A stretch of 37,377 bases of DNA from Actinomyces oris (GTDB lineage: Bacteria; Actinomycetota; Actinomycetes; Actinomycetales; Actinomycetaceae), in assembly GCF_001929375.1 (NCBI RefSeq), contig NZ_MSGO01000031.1, positions 1-37,377 of the forward strand, given 5' to 3'. Shown one piece after another: positions 7,956-16,636 of the stretch. Made by a program: the position numbers and the translations under genes. The notes under the pieces were generated by a model. It saw only the letters and a program-made list of their open reading frames with translations, ran no database searches and had not been told where the DNA came from. Each line of letters starts with the position of its first letter. Positions within the stretch are counted from its first letter, which is position 1.

Positions 7956-9212
7956 GTGAGCGCCGTGCGGATCGCCTTCTTCATTGACGACTACCTCCCC
8001 TCCGTCCACGGCGTGGCCACCTCCACGGCGACCTTCCGATCCGCCCTGGAGCGCATGGGACACGAGGTCTACGTGGTGGCCCCCAAGGCCGAGGGCCATG
8101 AGGAGACCGACGACCACGTCATCCGCCTGTCCTCCTCGCGCTACTACGTCTTCGACAGCCGCGAGGTCGCCACCATCTATCCCGGCCTGGCCCGACGCTT
8201 CGACGCCTACGACTTCGACATCGTCCACAGCCAGACCCAGTTCAGCCTGGGGGTCCTGGCGCACTGGGTGGCCAAGCGCCAGAACATCCCCCACGTCACC
8301 ACCATCCACACCCTCTACACCGAGCTCATCGACGACTACCCGCTGGCCGTGGTCTCGGGCCTGCTGGCCCTGTCCGTCGCCTTCCCGGTGGCGCTCAAGT
8401 CGCTGCCGGTCCTACCCCGCGTCCACCGGGACTCCATCAAGCACCTCAACAAGCGCGACATGAAGACGGCCCTGTCCCGTCACGGGTGGCGCCTGACAGC
8501 GGCCTTCGCCAACAAGTGCGACGCCTGCCTGTCGCCCTCCCAGCACCTGACCCGGATCCTCATCGACGACGGCGGACTGACCGCCCCCTGCGTGGTGCTG
8601 CCCAACGGACTGGACTCCTCCCGTTACCGCAGTGCCCGCGCCGTCGACTCGCCGATTCCCAAGGCCCCCGGCGAGAAGATCATCATCTGCGTGGCCCGGC
8701 TCAGCCCGGAGAAGCGGCAGATGACGCTCATCGAGGCCATGCCCCATTTGGCCGACCTGCCGGTCAAGCTGGTGCTCGTGGGGCCCGGTCCCTCCCAGGA
8801 GGAGCTGGGGCGGCGCGCCGAGGAGCTCGGGGTGGCGGACCGGGTGATTCTGACCGGTGCGCGCTCGCCGGAGGAGGTCGCCGTCCTGCTCAAGCAGGCT
8901 GATGTCTTCTCCTTGGCCTCCTACCACTTCGACAACCAGCCCATGGTGTTCCTGGAGGCCGCCGCCTGCGGGCTGCCGATCGTCTACTGCGATGAGCGGA
9001 TGACCGAGTGCCTCACCGAGCGCAACGCGATCCTCACCGACGGCATCGAGGGGGAGGACTTCGCCCGGGTCTTCGCCTCCCTGCTGTTAGACGACGCCCG
9101 GCTCGCAGAGCTGTCCGACGGTGCCCTGGAAGTGGCTCAGCAGTTCGACTCCGAGACGACGACCAAACGGCTCATCAACCTCTACGAGGACCTCCTGGTC
9201 TCTTATCGTTGA
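7956..9212 (+). CDS. Family 4 glycosyltransferase (GT-B fold)
   Basis: 418 residues. The N-terminal Rossmann part begins VRIAFFIDDYLPSVHGVATS, typical of GT4 enzymes acting on lipid or phospho-inositol acceptors, with the conserved Gly loop (VHGVA) and a THT-like TTIHTLYTE. A hydrophobic stretch (PLAVVSGLLALSVAFPVAL) may give membrane contact. The C-terminal domain has the nucleotide-sugar signature: ICVARLSPEKRQ, LVGPGPSQEEL, then the E-x7-E region starting EAAACGLPIV. Related proteins are diacylglycerol or mannolipid glycosyltransferases; the acceptor here cannot be told. GTG at 7956 is preceded by CAGGA. It lies 73 bp before the DegV gene on the same strand. Confidence 0.85.
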   Translation: MSAVRIAFFIDDYLPSVHGVATSTATFRSALERMGHEVYVVAPKAEGHEETDDHVIRLSSSRYYVFDSREVATIYPGLARRFDAYDFDIVHSQTQFSLGVLAHWVAKRQNIPHVTTIHTLYTELIDDYPLAVVSGLLALSVAFPVALKSLPVLPRVHRDSIKHLNKRDMKTALSRHGWRLTAAFANKCDACLSPSQHLTRILIDDGGLTAPCVVLPNGLDSSRYRSARAVDSPIPKAPGEKIIICVARLSPEKRQMTLIEAMPHLADLPVKLVLVGPGPSQEELGRRAEELGVADRVILTGARSPEEVAVLLKQADVFSLASYHFDNQPMVFLEAAACGLPIVYCDERMTECLTERNAILTDGIEGEDFARVFASLLLDDARLAELSDGALEVAQQFDSETTTKRLINLYEDLLVSYR

Positions 9213-9285
9213 AGGCCGGCCGGCCCGGGAGAGCAGCAGTGGCGCCTTGCCGGTGAGCGCGCGGCTTGCCGATAAGGTATGCGGC

Positions 9286-10161
9286 ATGTCGCTCGCCGTC
9301 GTCACCGACTCCGCCGCCTGCCTGACGGAGCCCCTCCTGCGTGAGCGTGGGATCGAGGTGGTGGCGCTGCACGCCATCGCCGCTGATAACGGTGAGCCCG
9401 GGACCACCTCCCGGCCCAGTGTCCAGGAGCTGGTGGACGCCTACCGGCGCGCGGCCAGCAGGGCCGAAGAGGTCCTGGCCATCCACATCTCCTCGGCCCT
9501 GTCCGGCACCATGGACAACGCCCGCATCGCCGCCGCCCAGCTCGAGGCCGAGTACCAGGTCGACAACAACGCCCCGGGCCCGAGCACGGGGCGCCGTCGC
9601 CCGCAGTGGCTGCGCGTCGTCGACTCCGGCACCAGCTCCGGTGCCCTGGGGCTCGCGGTGCTGGCCGCCGCCGGCGCCCATGACGCCCGTCGCGGTGCCG
9701 CCCTGGCTCAGGCCAGCACCGCCCGCTCCTGTCAGCTCTTCGTGGTCGACGACCTGGCGCGCCTGGCCCGCTCGGGAAGGCTCGACCGCACCACGGCCCG
9801 CCTGGACGGCGTGCTCGGAATCCGCCCGGTCCTGGCCCTGACCCGCGACGGGATCCGGACGCTGGAGACCGTGCGCGGCTCGGCCCGTGCCAGGCGCCAC
9901 CTCATCGCACAGGCCGTCCGCGTCGCCGGCGGCACCGCCCTGTCCGGCCCCAGGCGCCCCGCCGACCCGGTGCGCCTGGTCATTCAAGGGGACGACGCCG
10001 ACAAGCTGGCGCTGCTCGAGACCGGTCTTCGCCGGGCCATGGAGGAGGCAGGCGCCAAGGTCACCGAGGTCCTCACCCTCCCGGTCGACGAGGCCACGAG
10101 CACCCACGTGGGCCCCGGCGCCCTCGGCATCGCCGTCGCCCCGGACCTGAGGACCCACTGA
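9286..10161 (+). CDS. DegV family fatty-acid-binding protein
   Basis: 291 residues. The DegV hallmarks are present: an N-terminal VVTDSAACL, the IHISSALSGTMDNARIAA motif contacting the fatty-acid carboxylate, and VVDSGTSSGALG in the middle. Family members bind fatty acids and some feed the fatty-acid kinase FakA; none is encoded here. The ATG at 9286 was preferred to starts further upstream, which would overlap the glycosyltransferase gene. TAAGGT ends seven bases before it, readable as a -10 (leaderless) or as an AAGG ribosome site. DegV sits next to comEA in several actinobacteria, so the position is ordinary. Confidence 0.9.
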   Translation: MSLAVVTDSAACLTEPLLRERGIEVVALHAIAADNGEPGTTSRPSVQELVDAYRRAASRAEEVLAIHISSALSGTMDNARIAAAQLEAEYQVDNNAPGPSTGRRRPQWLRVVDSGTSSGALGLAVLAAAGAHDARRGAALAQASTARSCQLFVVDDLARLARSGRLDRTTARLDGVLGIRPVLALTRDGIRTLETVRGSARARRHLIAQAVRVAGGTALSGPRRPADPVRLVIQGDDADKLALLETGLRRAMEEAGAKVTEVLTLPVDEATSTHVGPGALGIAVAPDLRTH

Positions 10162-10273
10162 GCCGGGGCCGACGACGCGGCCCGGTTGCCACAGGCCGCC
10201 AGACGCCAGTGCTCTCCACAGAGCAGACGGCCTCCCCGTGCGCCTAGCGCCCCCAGTCCCTACCGTCGTGGAT

Positions 10274-11089
10274 ATGGGAGCCAGACGGAGCAGCACGCAC
10301 AAGTCCCTGGACGACCTTGTGCGTCTGGCCTGCTCAACCGACCCCGAGGAGCCGGTGCGCCGGCCACGGCGCCTCGCGATCGCGCCACGAGCCGCGATCA
10401 TCGCAGGCTCCGCTCTCCTCATCCTGGCTCTCGCCCTGGCACTGAGGGCCGTCCTGGTCTCCACCGGTGCCGGCGGCCAAACGGCCCCGGCGGCAGCGGC
10501 GGGGGCCTCCGTGGCGATGCGGCCACCACCCACCGGGACGGCCTCGAGTCCAGCCATGAGACCAGTCACGGCGCCGGCCACGGGATCGGCGGCAGGAGCA
10601 GACGGCTTGACGGATACCTCCGGGAGTGTCGTCGTCCACGTCACGGGGGCGGTGAGCAGGCCGGGGGTGGTGACTCTGCCCCCGGGCAGCCGCGTCACCG
10701 ATGCCATCAACGCCGTCGGAGGAGCCAGCGCCGACGCCGACACCGAGCAGCTCAACCTGGCCCGGGTGCTGACCGACGGCGAGCAGATCCGGGTCCCGCG
10801 CGTCGGCGAGGTCCTGCCCGACCCCGCACCGCAACCCAGTGGGGCCGCCACCCCCGGTGCGGGAACAGCCCCGGGGAAGTCCAGCGGTGGCGCATCCGGG
10901 ATGATCAACATCAACACGGCCTCCGCCACCGAGCTGGAGAAGCTGCCCGGCATCGGCCCGGCCCTGGCCCAACGGATCGTGGAGTACCGCGACTCCCACG
11001 GGCCCTTCGCCAGCGTCGACGCCCTCACCGACGTCCCCGGCATCGGCAAGGCCAAGCTCGAGGGGCTGAGGGATCAGGCCACCGTATGA
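10274..11089 (+). CDS. comEA: ComEA: DNA-uptake receptor (SLBB and helix-hairpin-helix)
   Basis: About 271 residues. Order: a basic cytoplasmic N-terminus, one transmembrane helix (AAIIAGSALLILALALALRA), a low-complexity Ala/Thr/Pro linker, an SLBB domain (VVVHVTGAVSRPGVVTLPPG through NLARVLTDGEQIRVPRVGEV), then a C-terminal helix-hairpin-helix pair (ININTASATELEKLPGIGPA and DVPGIGKAKLEGLRDQATV) that binds double-stranded DNA. ComEA anchors incoming DNA outside the membrane for ComEC. ATG 10274 was chosen because TACCGT lies seven bases upstream; a GTG at 10238 would add 12 residues. The stop overlaps the comEC start (ATGA), so translation is probably coupled. Confidence 0.92.
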   Translation: MGARRSSTHKSLDDLVRLACSTDPEEPVRRPRRLAIAPRAAIIAGSALLILALALALRAVLVSTGAGGQTAPAAAAGASVAMRPPPTGTASSPAMRPVTAPATGSAAGADGLTDTSGSVVVHVTGAVSRPGVVTLPPGSRVTDAINAVGGASADADTEQLNLARVLTDGEQIRVPRVGEVLPDPAPQPSGAATPGAGTAPGKSSGGASGMININTASATELEKLPGIGPALAQRIVEYRDSHGPFASVDALTDVPGIGKAKLEGLRDQATV

Positions 11090-12978
11090 ACGGGCAGCAT
11101 GGTGGCAATGGTGGGAGCAGTCCCAGGGCCCCGTGGGACGACCCCGCGCTGTACGAGCGCCTGCGCCAGGAGCAGGGCCGCAACCGACACCGAGACGGAG
11201 GTCGGCACGCGACCTCCACCAAGGCCCCCGAGGCCCTCGACCTGCGCCTGCTCGCCCCGGCACTGGTCTGCTGGGCCGGGGCCTGGTGGGCCGTCGGACG
11301 TGAGGCAGCAGATGCCTGGAGAAGCATCCTGCTCCTGGCCTCGGGGTGCACCGCCCTGGCTGCGGTACTCGTGGTCCCCGTCCTGCGCTTCAGGCCACCG
11401 CGCCACCGGGCCGACCCGCGTCCCGGCGCCCCCGAGCACGACCCCGGGGCAATGGGAACCCTCAGCGCCAGCCTGCTCGTGTGCTCCCTGTGCGCCGCGA
11501 CGGTCCTGACCATCAGCGCCGCCCACCTGTGGGCTCGCCAGCGCGACCCCCTGACTGCGGCGGCGGCCTCCGGCCGGCCGGTCACCCTCATCGGCACCGT
11601 CTCCCAGCAGCCGCGAGTCTCGGCCACCAGCCGCTCCACCCTGGTCATCACCGCCCTCGACGTCGAGCAGGTGGATGCACGAGCCTCCACCCTGAGCGCC
11701 ACCGTCCTGGGCGACAAGCAGTGGCTGAGCCTACCCATGGGGACCCGCGTCCAAGTGCGCACGCGCCTGCGCCCCACCGACCCCGGCCGCGCCGAAGCGG
11801 CCATCATCCCCAAGCGTGCCGGCCTCACCGTTCTTGGCCCGCCCAGCGGAACACTCGGGGCCGTCACCAGCATCCGCTCCGGTCTCGCCCAGGCTGTCGG
11901 GGCACCGGGCACTGGGGCACCGGGCGCCGCAGGAGCGGGGGAGGAGACGGGGTTCTGGCCGCCAGGGGCCCGCAGCCTCGTACCCGGTGTCGCCCTGGGA
12001 GACGACCACGCCCTGCCGGCCCAGCTGCGCGAGGACATGCGCACCGTCTCCATGACGCACCTGACCGCCGTCTCCGGGCAGCACGTCGCCATCATCCTGG
12101 GACTGGGCCTGGAAGCCCTCGGGGTGCTGCCCCGACGGTGGCGGGCGCTGCTCGGAGCGGTCCTGCTGACTGCTCTCGTGATCCTGGTGCGCCCGTCGGG
12201 CTCCGTACTGCGCGCCGCCACCATGGGGGCCGTCATGCTGCTGGGAGTCGTCGCCGGCAGGCGCGCCGCCTCCGTGCCCGCCCTGTGCTCCGGAGCCATC
12301 GTCCTGCTGCTCATCGACCCCTGGCAGTCCCGCGACTACGGCTTCGCACTGTCCGTGGTGGCCACCGCCGGGATCGTCATCGGCTCCAAGCCGGTCGCGG
12401 TCCACCTCTCACGTCGCCTGCCCAGGTGGCTGGCCGCCGCCGTGGCTCTGCCGCTGGTGGCCCAGGCCGCCTGCGGGCCGATCCTCATCCTCCTTCAGCC
12501 CTCGGTGGGGGCCTGGTCGGTGCCCGCCAACCTGCTCAGCGAACCGGCCGCCGTCATCGCCACCATCAGCGGGCTCCTGGCGGCACTGGTCGCTCCGGCC
12601 TGGCCCACTGCTGCCGCCGTCATCGCCTGGCCGGCGCTCGCGGCCTGCTCCTGGATGGTGTGGGTCGCCGGCTTCTTCGCCCACCTGCCCGGCGCCACCC
12701 TGCCCTGGTCGGGAGGCCTCGCGGGCGCCCTGGCACTGGGGGCCTGCGAGATCGGGGTCCTGCTCGCAGTGGCTCCCCGCACCCGCCGCGCCCTGCTGGA
12801 GGGAGCCGGAGGGGTGAGGCGGCCCGCTCGTGGCAGGCTTGCCCCATGGCAGCGACCCGAACCTCCCGCCCCCGGGGCCCGCGCAAGGCACCGGCTGGAC
12901 TGCGCTGGGACCAGGCCCAGCTGGCGCCGATCGTTCTCATCCGCGCCGGCGAGGAGGTCCTCGCCGACCGGGCGGTGA
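11086..12978 (+). CDS. comEC: ComEC/Rec2-type DNA-uptake channel, short form
   Basis: 630 residues. Transmembrane pairs near the N-terminus flank the extracytoplasmic DUF4131-like segment. The competence domain is recognisable by HLTAVSGQHVAIILGLGLEA, followed by a series of hydrophobic helices (LLGAVLLTALVILV, GAIVLLLIDPW, VVATAGIVIGSK and others). ComEC forms the inner channel that passes one DNA strand into the cell. The long C-terminal metallo-beta-lactamase-like domain of many ComEC proteins is missing. After the last helix (GALALGACEIGVLLAVAP) the frame continues as Arg/Pro-rich sequence through the first 133 bases of holA before a stop. The start overlaps the comEA stop. Confidence 0.9.
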   Translation: MNGQHGGNGGSSPRAPWDDPALYERLRQEQGRNRHRDGGRHATSTKAPEALDLRLLAPALVCWAGAWWAVGREAADAWRSILLLASGCTALAAVLVVPVLRFRPPRHRADPRPGAPEHDPGAMGTLSASLLVCSLCAATVLTISAAHLWARQRDPLTAAAASGRPVTLIGTVSQQPRVSATSRSTLVITALDVEQVDARASTLSATVLGDKQWLSLPMGTRVQVRTRLRPTDPGRAEAAIIPKRAGLTVLGPPSGTLGAVTSIRSGLAQAVGAPGTGAPGAAGAGEETGFWPPGARSLVPGVALGDDHALPAQLREDMRTVSMTHLTAVSGQHVAIILGLGLEALGVLPRRWRALLGAVLLTALVILVRPSGSVLRAATMGAVMLLGVVAGRRAASVPALCSGAIVLLLIDPWQSRDYGFALSVVATAGIVIGSKPVAVHLSRRLPRWLAAAVALPLVAQAACGPILILLQPSVGAWSVPANLLSEPAAVIATISGLLAALVAPAWPTAAAVIAWPALAACSWMVWVAGFFAHLPGATLPWSGGLAGALALGACEIGVLLAVAPRTRRALLEGAGGVRRPARGRLAPWQRPEPPAPGARARHRLDCAGTRPSWRRSFSSAPARRSSPTGR

Positions 12979-13877
12979 GGAGTCTGCTGGCGCAGGCCAA
13001 GGCCAAGGACCCCACCACCGAGATCACGCGCCTGGAGGCCGCCACCTACGAGCCCCACCAGCTCGACACCCTCGTGTCCCCCTCCTTGTTCGGCGAGCCC
13101 CGGCTCGTCTACGTCCCCGCTCTGGAGCAGATGACTGACGCCCTCCTGAGCGACCTCATCGCCTACGTGGGCGCCGCCGACCCCGAGGTCAGCATCATCC
13201 TGCGCCACAACGGGGGCCAGCGGGGCAAACGCCTGCTGGATGCCATCAAGGCCTCGCCCTACCCGACCGTCCAGTGCGAGGCCATCAAGAGCGCCAAGGA
13301 CAAGTCCTCCCTGGTCGTGGCCGATGTACGCCGCACAGGGCGGAGCATCGCCCCCGAGGCCGTCGGCGCCCTCGTCGACGCCCTGGGCAGCGACCTGCGC
13401 GAGCTGTGCTCCGCCGTCGACCAGCTCCTCGCCGACACCCAGGGCACCATCAGCGTCGACCACGTGCACACCTACTACGCCGGGCGCATCGAGGCCACCG
13501 GTTTCACCGTGGCCGACGCCGCCGCAGCCGGCAACACCCCGGCCGCCATCACGGCCCTGCGCCACGCCGTGGCCACCGGCACCGACCCGGTGGCCATCGT
13601 CGCGGCCCTGGCCATGAAGGTGCGCCAGCTCGCCCGGGTCGCGGCCGCCGGAGGGCGGCGCATGAGCCCCGCCGAGCTGGGCATGGCCCCTTGGCAGGTG
13701 GACCGGGCCCGCCGCGAGCTCCAAGGCTGGTCCGACGACGCTCTGGCCACCTCGATCCTGGCCGTGGCCCGGGCCGACGCCGAGGCCAAGGGGGCCAGCC
13801 GCGACCCCGTCTACGCCGTCGAGAGGGCGGTCCTGGTGATCTGCAACGCTCGCCGCGCCGGTACCCGCCGGCGCTGA
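12846..13877 (+). CDS. holA: DNA polymerase III subunit delta
   Basis: 343 residues. HolA is the wrench subunit of the clamp loader that opens the beta clamp at the replication fork. The sequence shows the family layout: an N-terminal domain beginning PIVLIRAGEEVLADRAVRSL, a central domain with FGEPRLVYVPALEQ and IILRHNGGQRGKRLLDAIKA, then a helical C-terminal domain with LGSDLRELCSAVDQLLADTQ and MKVRQLARVAAAGGRR. ATG 12846 (MAATRTSRPRG) gives a short basic lead and normal length. This start lies 133 bp inside the comEC frame. The order comEA-comEC-holA is conserved in actinobacteria. Confidence 0.93.
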   Translation: MAATRTSRPRGPRKAPAGLRWDQAQLAPIVLIRAGEEVLADRAVRSLLAQAKAKDPTTEITRLEAATYEPHQLDTLVSPSLFGEPRLVYVPALEQMTDALLSDLIAYVGAADPEVSIILRHNGGQRGKRLLDAIKASPYPTVQCEAIKSAKDKSSLVVADVRRTGRSIAPEAVGALVDALGSDLRELCSAVDQLLADTQGTISVDHVHTYYAGRIEATGFTVADAAAAGNTPAAITALRHAVATGTDPVAIVAALAMKVRQLARVAAAGGRRMSPAELGMAPWQVDRARRELQGWSDDALATSILAVARADAEAKGASRDPVYAVERAVLVICNARRAGTRRR

Positions 13878-13933
13878 GCCGTCACGACCCGCATCGGCGT
13901 GAGCCGGGCACTACCCGACGATTCCGGTGAGCA

Positions 13934-15421
13934 TCAGCGCTTCCTGTACAGGGACTTGGTGGCGTAGACGGGCTCGTTGGTGACCTGCACGCCCAGGGCG
14001 CGGAAGATGCCCTCGTCCACCGGTCCCAGGATCGTGGAGGTGTGGACGTCGCAGCCCCGCAGCGTCTCGAGCCGGTCGAGGGCCTTGCGGGCGTTGTCGT
14101 CCCCGTTGGCGGACACGGCCAGGGCGATGAGCACCTCGTCGGTGTGCAGGCGCGGGTTGCGGCTGCCCAGCCTCTGGGTCTTGAGCTTCTGGATGGGCTC
14201 GATGGATTGCGGGGCCAACAGGTTGATGTGGTCATCGATCCCGGCCAGGAGCTTGAGAGCGTTGAGCAGCATCGCCGAGGAGCACCCCAGCAGGGCGGAG
14301 GTCTTGCCCGTCACGATGCGCCCGTCGGGCAGCTCGATCGCCGAGGCCGGCTCGCCGGTGGCCTCAGCCACCTCCAGCGCGGGCCGCACGACGGGGCGGT
14401 CCTCCTTGCTCACCCCCACCTTGGCCATGAGCAGCCCGATCCGCTGGGACTGGACGGGGGCGATGACCTCGCGCTTCTCGGTCACCAGGGCCCGGTAGTA
14501 GCGGCGGATGATCTCCTGGCAGGCGGCCTGCCGGCAGGCCTCGTCGTCGCTGATGCAGTTGCCGGCCATGTTGACGCCCATGTCCGTGGGGGAGGCGTAG
14601 GGCGAGAAGCCCAGGATCTCCTCGAACAGGCGGCTCAGGACCGGGAAGACCTCGACGTCGCGGTTGTAGTTGACGGTCTGGACGCCGTGGGCCGCCAGGT
14701 GGAAGGGGTCGATCATGTTGACGTCGTCGAGGTCGGCGGTGGCGGCCTCGTAGGCGATGTTGACCGGGTGGTCCAGGGGCAGGTTCCAGATCGGGAAGGT
14801 CTCGAACTTCGCGTAGCCCGAGGAGATGCCCCGCTGGTGGTCGTGGTAGATCTGGGACAGGCAGGTGGCCATCTTGCCGCTGCCCGGGCCGGGGGCGGTG
14901 ACGACCACAAGGTCCCGCCTGGTCTCGATGTACTCGTTGCGCCCGTAGCCCTCCGCCGAGACGATGCGGGCGACGTCACCGGGGTAGCCGGGGATGGGGA
15001 AGTGACGGTAGACCGTGATGTCCAGCGCCTCGAGCTTGCGCTTGAAGTCGTGGGCCTGGCGGTTGTCATCAGTCCACTGGGTCACGACGACGCTGCCCAC
15101 GTAGAGCCCGTAGCTGCGGAAGGCGTCGATGTGGCGCAGCAGGTCGTCCTCGTAGGGGATGCCCAGGTCCGCGCGGACCTTGTTGCGGGCGAGGTCCTTA
15201 GCGTTGACTGCCATGACGATCTCGACCTCGTCGGCCAGCTCGGCGAGCATGACGATCTTGTTGTCCGGGGTGAAGCCCGGCAGCACGCGCGAGGCGTGCA
15301 TGTCGTCGATGAGCTTGCCGCCGAACTCCAGATAGAGCTTGCCGCCGAACTGGGCGCGGCGCTCCGCGATATGGCTGGACTGCATCCGCAGGTACTTGTC
15401 GCGGTCGAATCCGATGCGCAA
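13934..15421 (-). CDS. DUF1846 family protein
   Basis: 495 residues, soluble, the usual length for DUF1846, a family found in Firmicutes and some actinobacteria without an agreed function. It begins [20 protein letters not shown] and has [20 protein letters not shown] (about residues 172-191), which resembles a P-loop, followed by [20 protein letters not shown] and a conserved [17 protein letters not shown] nucleotide-binding or metabolic-enzyme role is inferred only. The TTG start at 15421 is fixed by AAGGAG six bases upstream; there is no ATG near it. It ends 56 bp from the convergent holA stop and follows rpsT on the same strand, past the rpsT terminator. Confidence 0.9.
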   Translation of the reverse strand: MRIGFDRDKYLRMQSSHIAERRAQFGGKLYLEFGGKLIDDMHASRVLPGFTPDNKIVMLAELADEVEIVMAVNAKDLARNKVRADLGIPYEDDLLRHIDAFRSYGLYVGSVVVTQWTDDNRQAHDFKRKLEALDITVYRHFPIPGYPGDVARIVSAEGYGRNEYIETRRDLVVVTAPGPGSGKMATCLSQIYHDHQRGISSGYAKFETFPIWNLPLDHPVNIAYEAATADLDDVNMIDPFHLAAHGVQTVNYNRDVEVFPVLSRLFEEILGFSPYASPTDMGVNMAGNCISDDEACRQAACQEIIRRYYRALVTEKREVIAPVQSQRIGLLMAKVGVSKEDRPVVRPALEVAEATGEPASAIELPDGRIVTGKTSALLGCSSAMLLNALKLLAGIDDHINLLAPQSIEPIQKLKTQRLGSRNPRLHTDEVLIALAVSANGDDNARKALDRLETLRGCDVHTSTILGPVDEGIFRALGVQVTNEPVYATKSLYRKR

Positions 15422-15476
15422 TGGGCTCTCCTTGAAGCGGGCTGATGAACGGGCGGAGGGGATGGAAAAAAGGGGA

Positions 15477-15502
15477 GGGCGCCTCCCCGGTGGGAGGCGC
15501 CC
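15477..15502 (-). terminator. rpsT intrinsic terminator
   Basis: A perfect 11-bp stem (GGGCGCCTCCC / GGGAGGCGCCC, loop of four) lies 27 bases after the rpsT stop. On the minus strand it is followed by TCCCCTTTTTTCC, a proper T-run. Confidence 0.9.
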
Positions 15503-15528
15503 TTCAGATGCTCACTGCTGCGGTGGCC

Positions 15529-15789
15529 TCAGATGGAGGCGACGCGCTTGGCGAGCTTGGACTTGCGGTTGGCGGCCTGGTTCTTGTGGATGACGCCCTT
15601 GGAGACGGCCTTGTCCAGCTTGCGGGAGGCGGCCTTGAGGTGCTCGAGCGCGGCGTCCTTGTCACCGGCCTCGACGGCCTCGCGCACGCGACGCACGTAG
15701 GTCTTGAGCTCGGACTTGACGGCCTTGTTGCGCAGGCGGGCCTTCTCGTTGGTCTTGATGCGCTTGATCTGGGACTTGATGTTCGCCAC
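15529..15789 (-). CDS. rpsT: 30S ribosomal protein bS20
   Basis: 86 residues, starting (M)[20 protein letters not shown] and ending [19 protein letters not shown], matching bS20, which binds the 5' domain of 16S rRNA. Strongly basic and all-helical. The start is GTG at 15789; a weak GAGAAAG lies ahead of it. In most actinobacteria rpsT is divergently adjacent to lepA; here lepA is about 19 kb away. An intrinsic terminator follows. Confidence 0.97.
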   Translation of the reverse strand: MANIKSQIKRIKTNEKARLRNKAVKSELKTYVRRVREAVEAGDKDAALEHLKAASRKLDKAVSKGVIHKNQAANRKSKLAKRVASI

Positions 15790-15928
15790 GGTGAAACTTT
15801 CTCGCGTCTGATTGGTCAATGGCCGGAGAGAGGGTTCGCGCCACGGGTTGACATGAGGTGGTGGGGCACCTGGCTGACCCGGTCGCCGGACCCCGCAGCC
15901 GGCCAGGCCAGAGGTCCAAGGGGTGACT

Positions 15929-16636
15929 CTACCAGTCCGGATTCTCAAGGGCTTCGTGCTCATGGGCGCTGGGCGCGTGAACTTGCTCGCCTGTGCCGAG
16001 TTCGACCTGGTTCTCCGCACGCTCGACAAGCCTTGGGTCATGGGTGACCACGAGGATCGCGGCAGAGGTCCGAGCCCACGCGTCCATGGCGCCGATGACC
16101 ACCGTGGCCAGCTCCTCATCCGCACCGGCGGTGGGCTCGTCGAGGATGACCAGGCGGGGGTGCTCCATGAGCAGTGTGCGCGCCAGGGCAACTCGCATCC
16201 GCTCTCCGCCGCTGAGCAGGCCCGCGCGGGTTCGGGACAGGGGGGTGAGCCGGGCCGTGCCCAGGGCATCGGCGATCCGCGCCGCGCGCTGGCGCCGGGG
16301 GAGCCCGAGCGCCCAAGCGGCGTGGCGCAGTGTGGCGATGGGGGTCCAGGAGTCCTCCAGAAGAAGGTCCTGGGGCTGGAGGGCGATCGTGGTGCGGTGC
16401 GCCAGGCGGATGTCACGCGGGCTCATCCTGCTGGAGGGCCGGCCATCGATGGTCACGGTTCCGGTGAAATCGAGGTCGTGCAGGCCCAGGCACCATGCCG
16501 TGGTGGTCTTGCCGGAGCCGTTGGGGCCGGTCAGTGCCGTGACAGTACCCTCCTTCAGGGACAGATCCAGCCCGTCGACGAGCAGGCGCCCGCCTCTGGA
16601 GATGGTCAGGTCTGTAGCGGTGAGTGTGTCAGCCAT
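15929..16636 (-). CDS. ABC transporter ATPase of the bacteriocin cluster
   Basis: 235 residues. Walker A is GPNGSGKTT (about residues 35-43), the Q-loop is in [13 protein letters not shown], the signature [13 protein letters not shown], Walker [11 protein letters not shown] and the H-loop VVTHDPR; all key residues are present. It energises export or self-protection together with the membrane protein encoded just upstream. The ATG at 16636 overlaps that gene's stop by eight bases, so translation is coupled. In lactococcin-972-type clusters the order bacteriocin, large membrane protein, ATPase is usual and is seen here. No terminator was recognised in the 139 bp before rpsT. Confidence 0.9.
   Translation of the reverse strand: MADTLTATDLTISRGGRLLVDGLDLSLKEGTVTALTGPNGSGKTTTAWCLGLHDLDFTGTVTIDGRPSSRMSPRDIRLAHRTTIALQPQDLLLEDSWTPIATLRHAAWALGLPRRQRAARIADALGTARLTPLSRTRAGLLSGGERMRVALARTLLMEHPRLVILDEPTAGADEELATVVIGAMDAWARTSAAILVVTHDPRLVERAENQVELGTGEQVHAPSAHEHEALENPDW

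Noticed and set aside
10186-11085. Upstream extension of the comEC frame through comEA
   Set aside because: Arg/Pro/Gly-rich sequence without family similarity; the ATG overlapping the comEA stop is the natural start.
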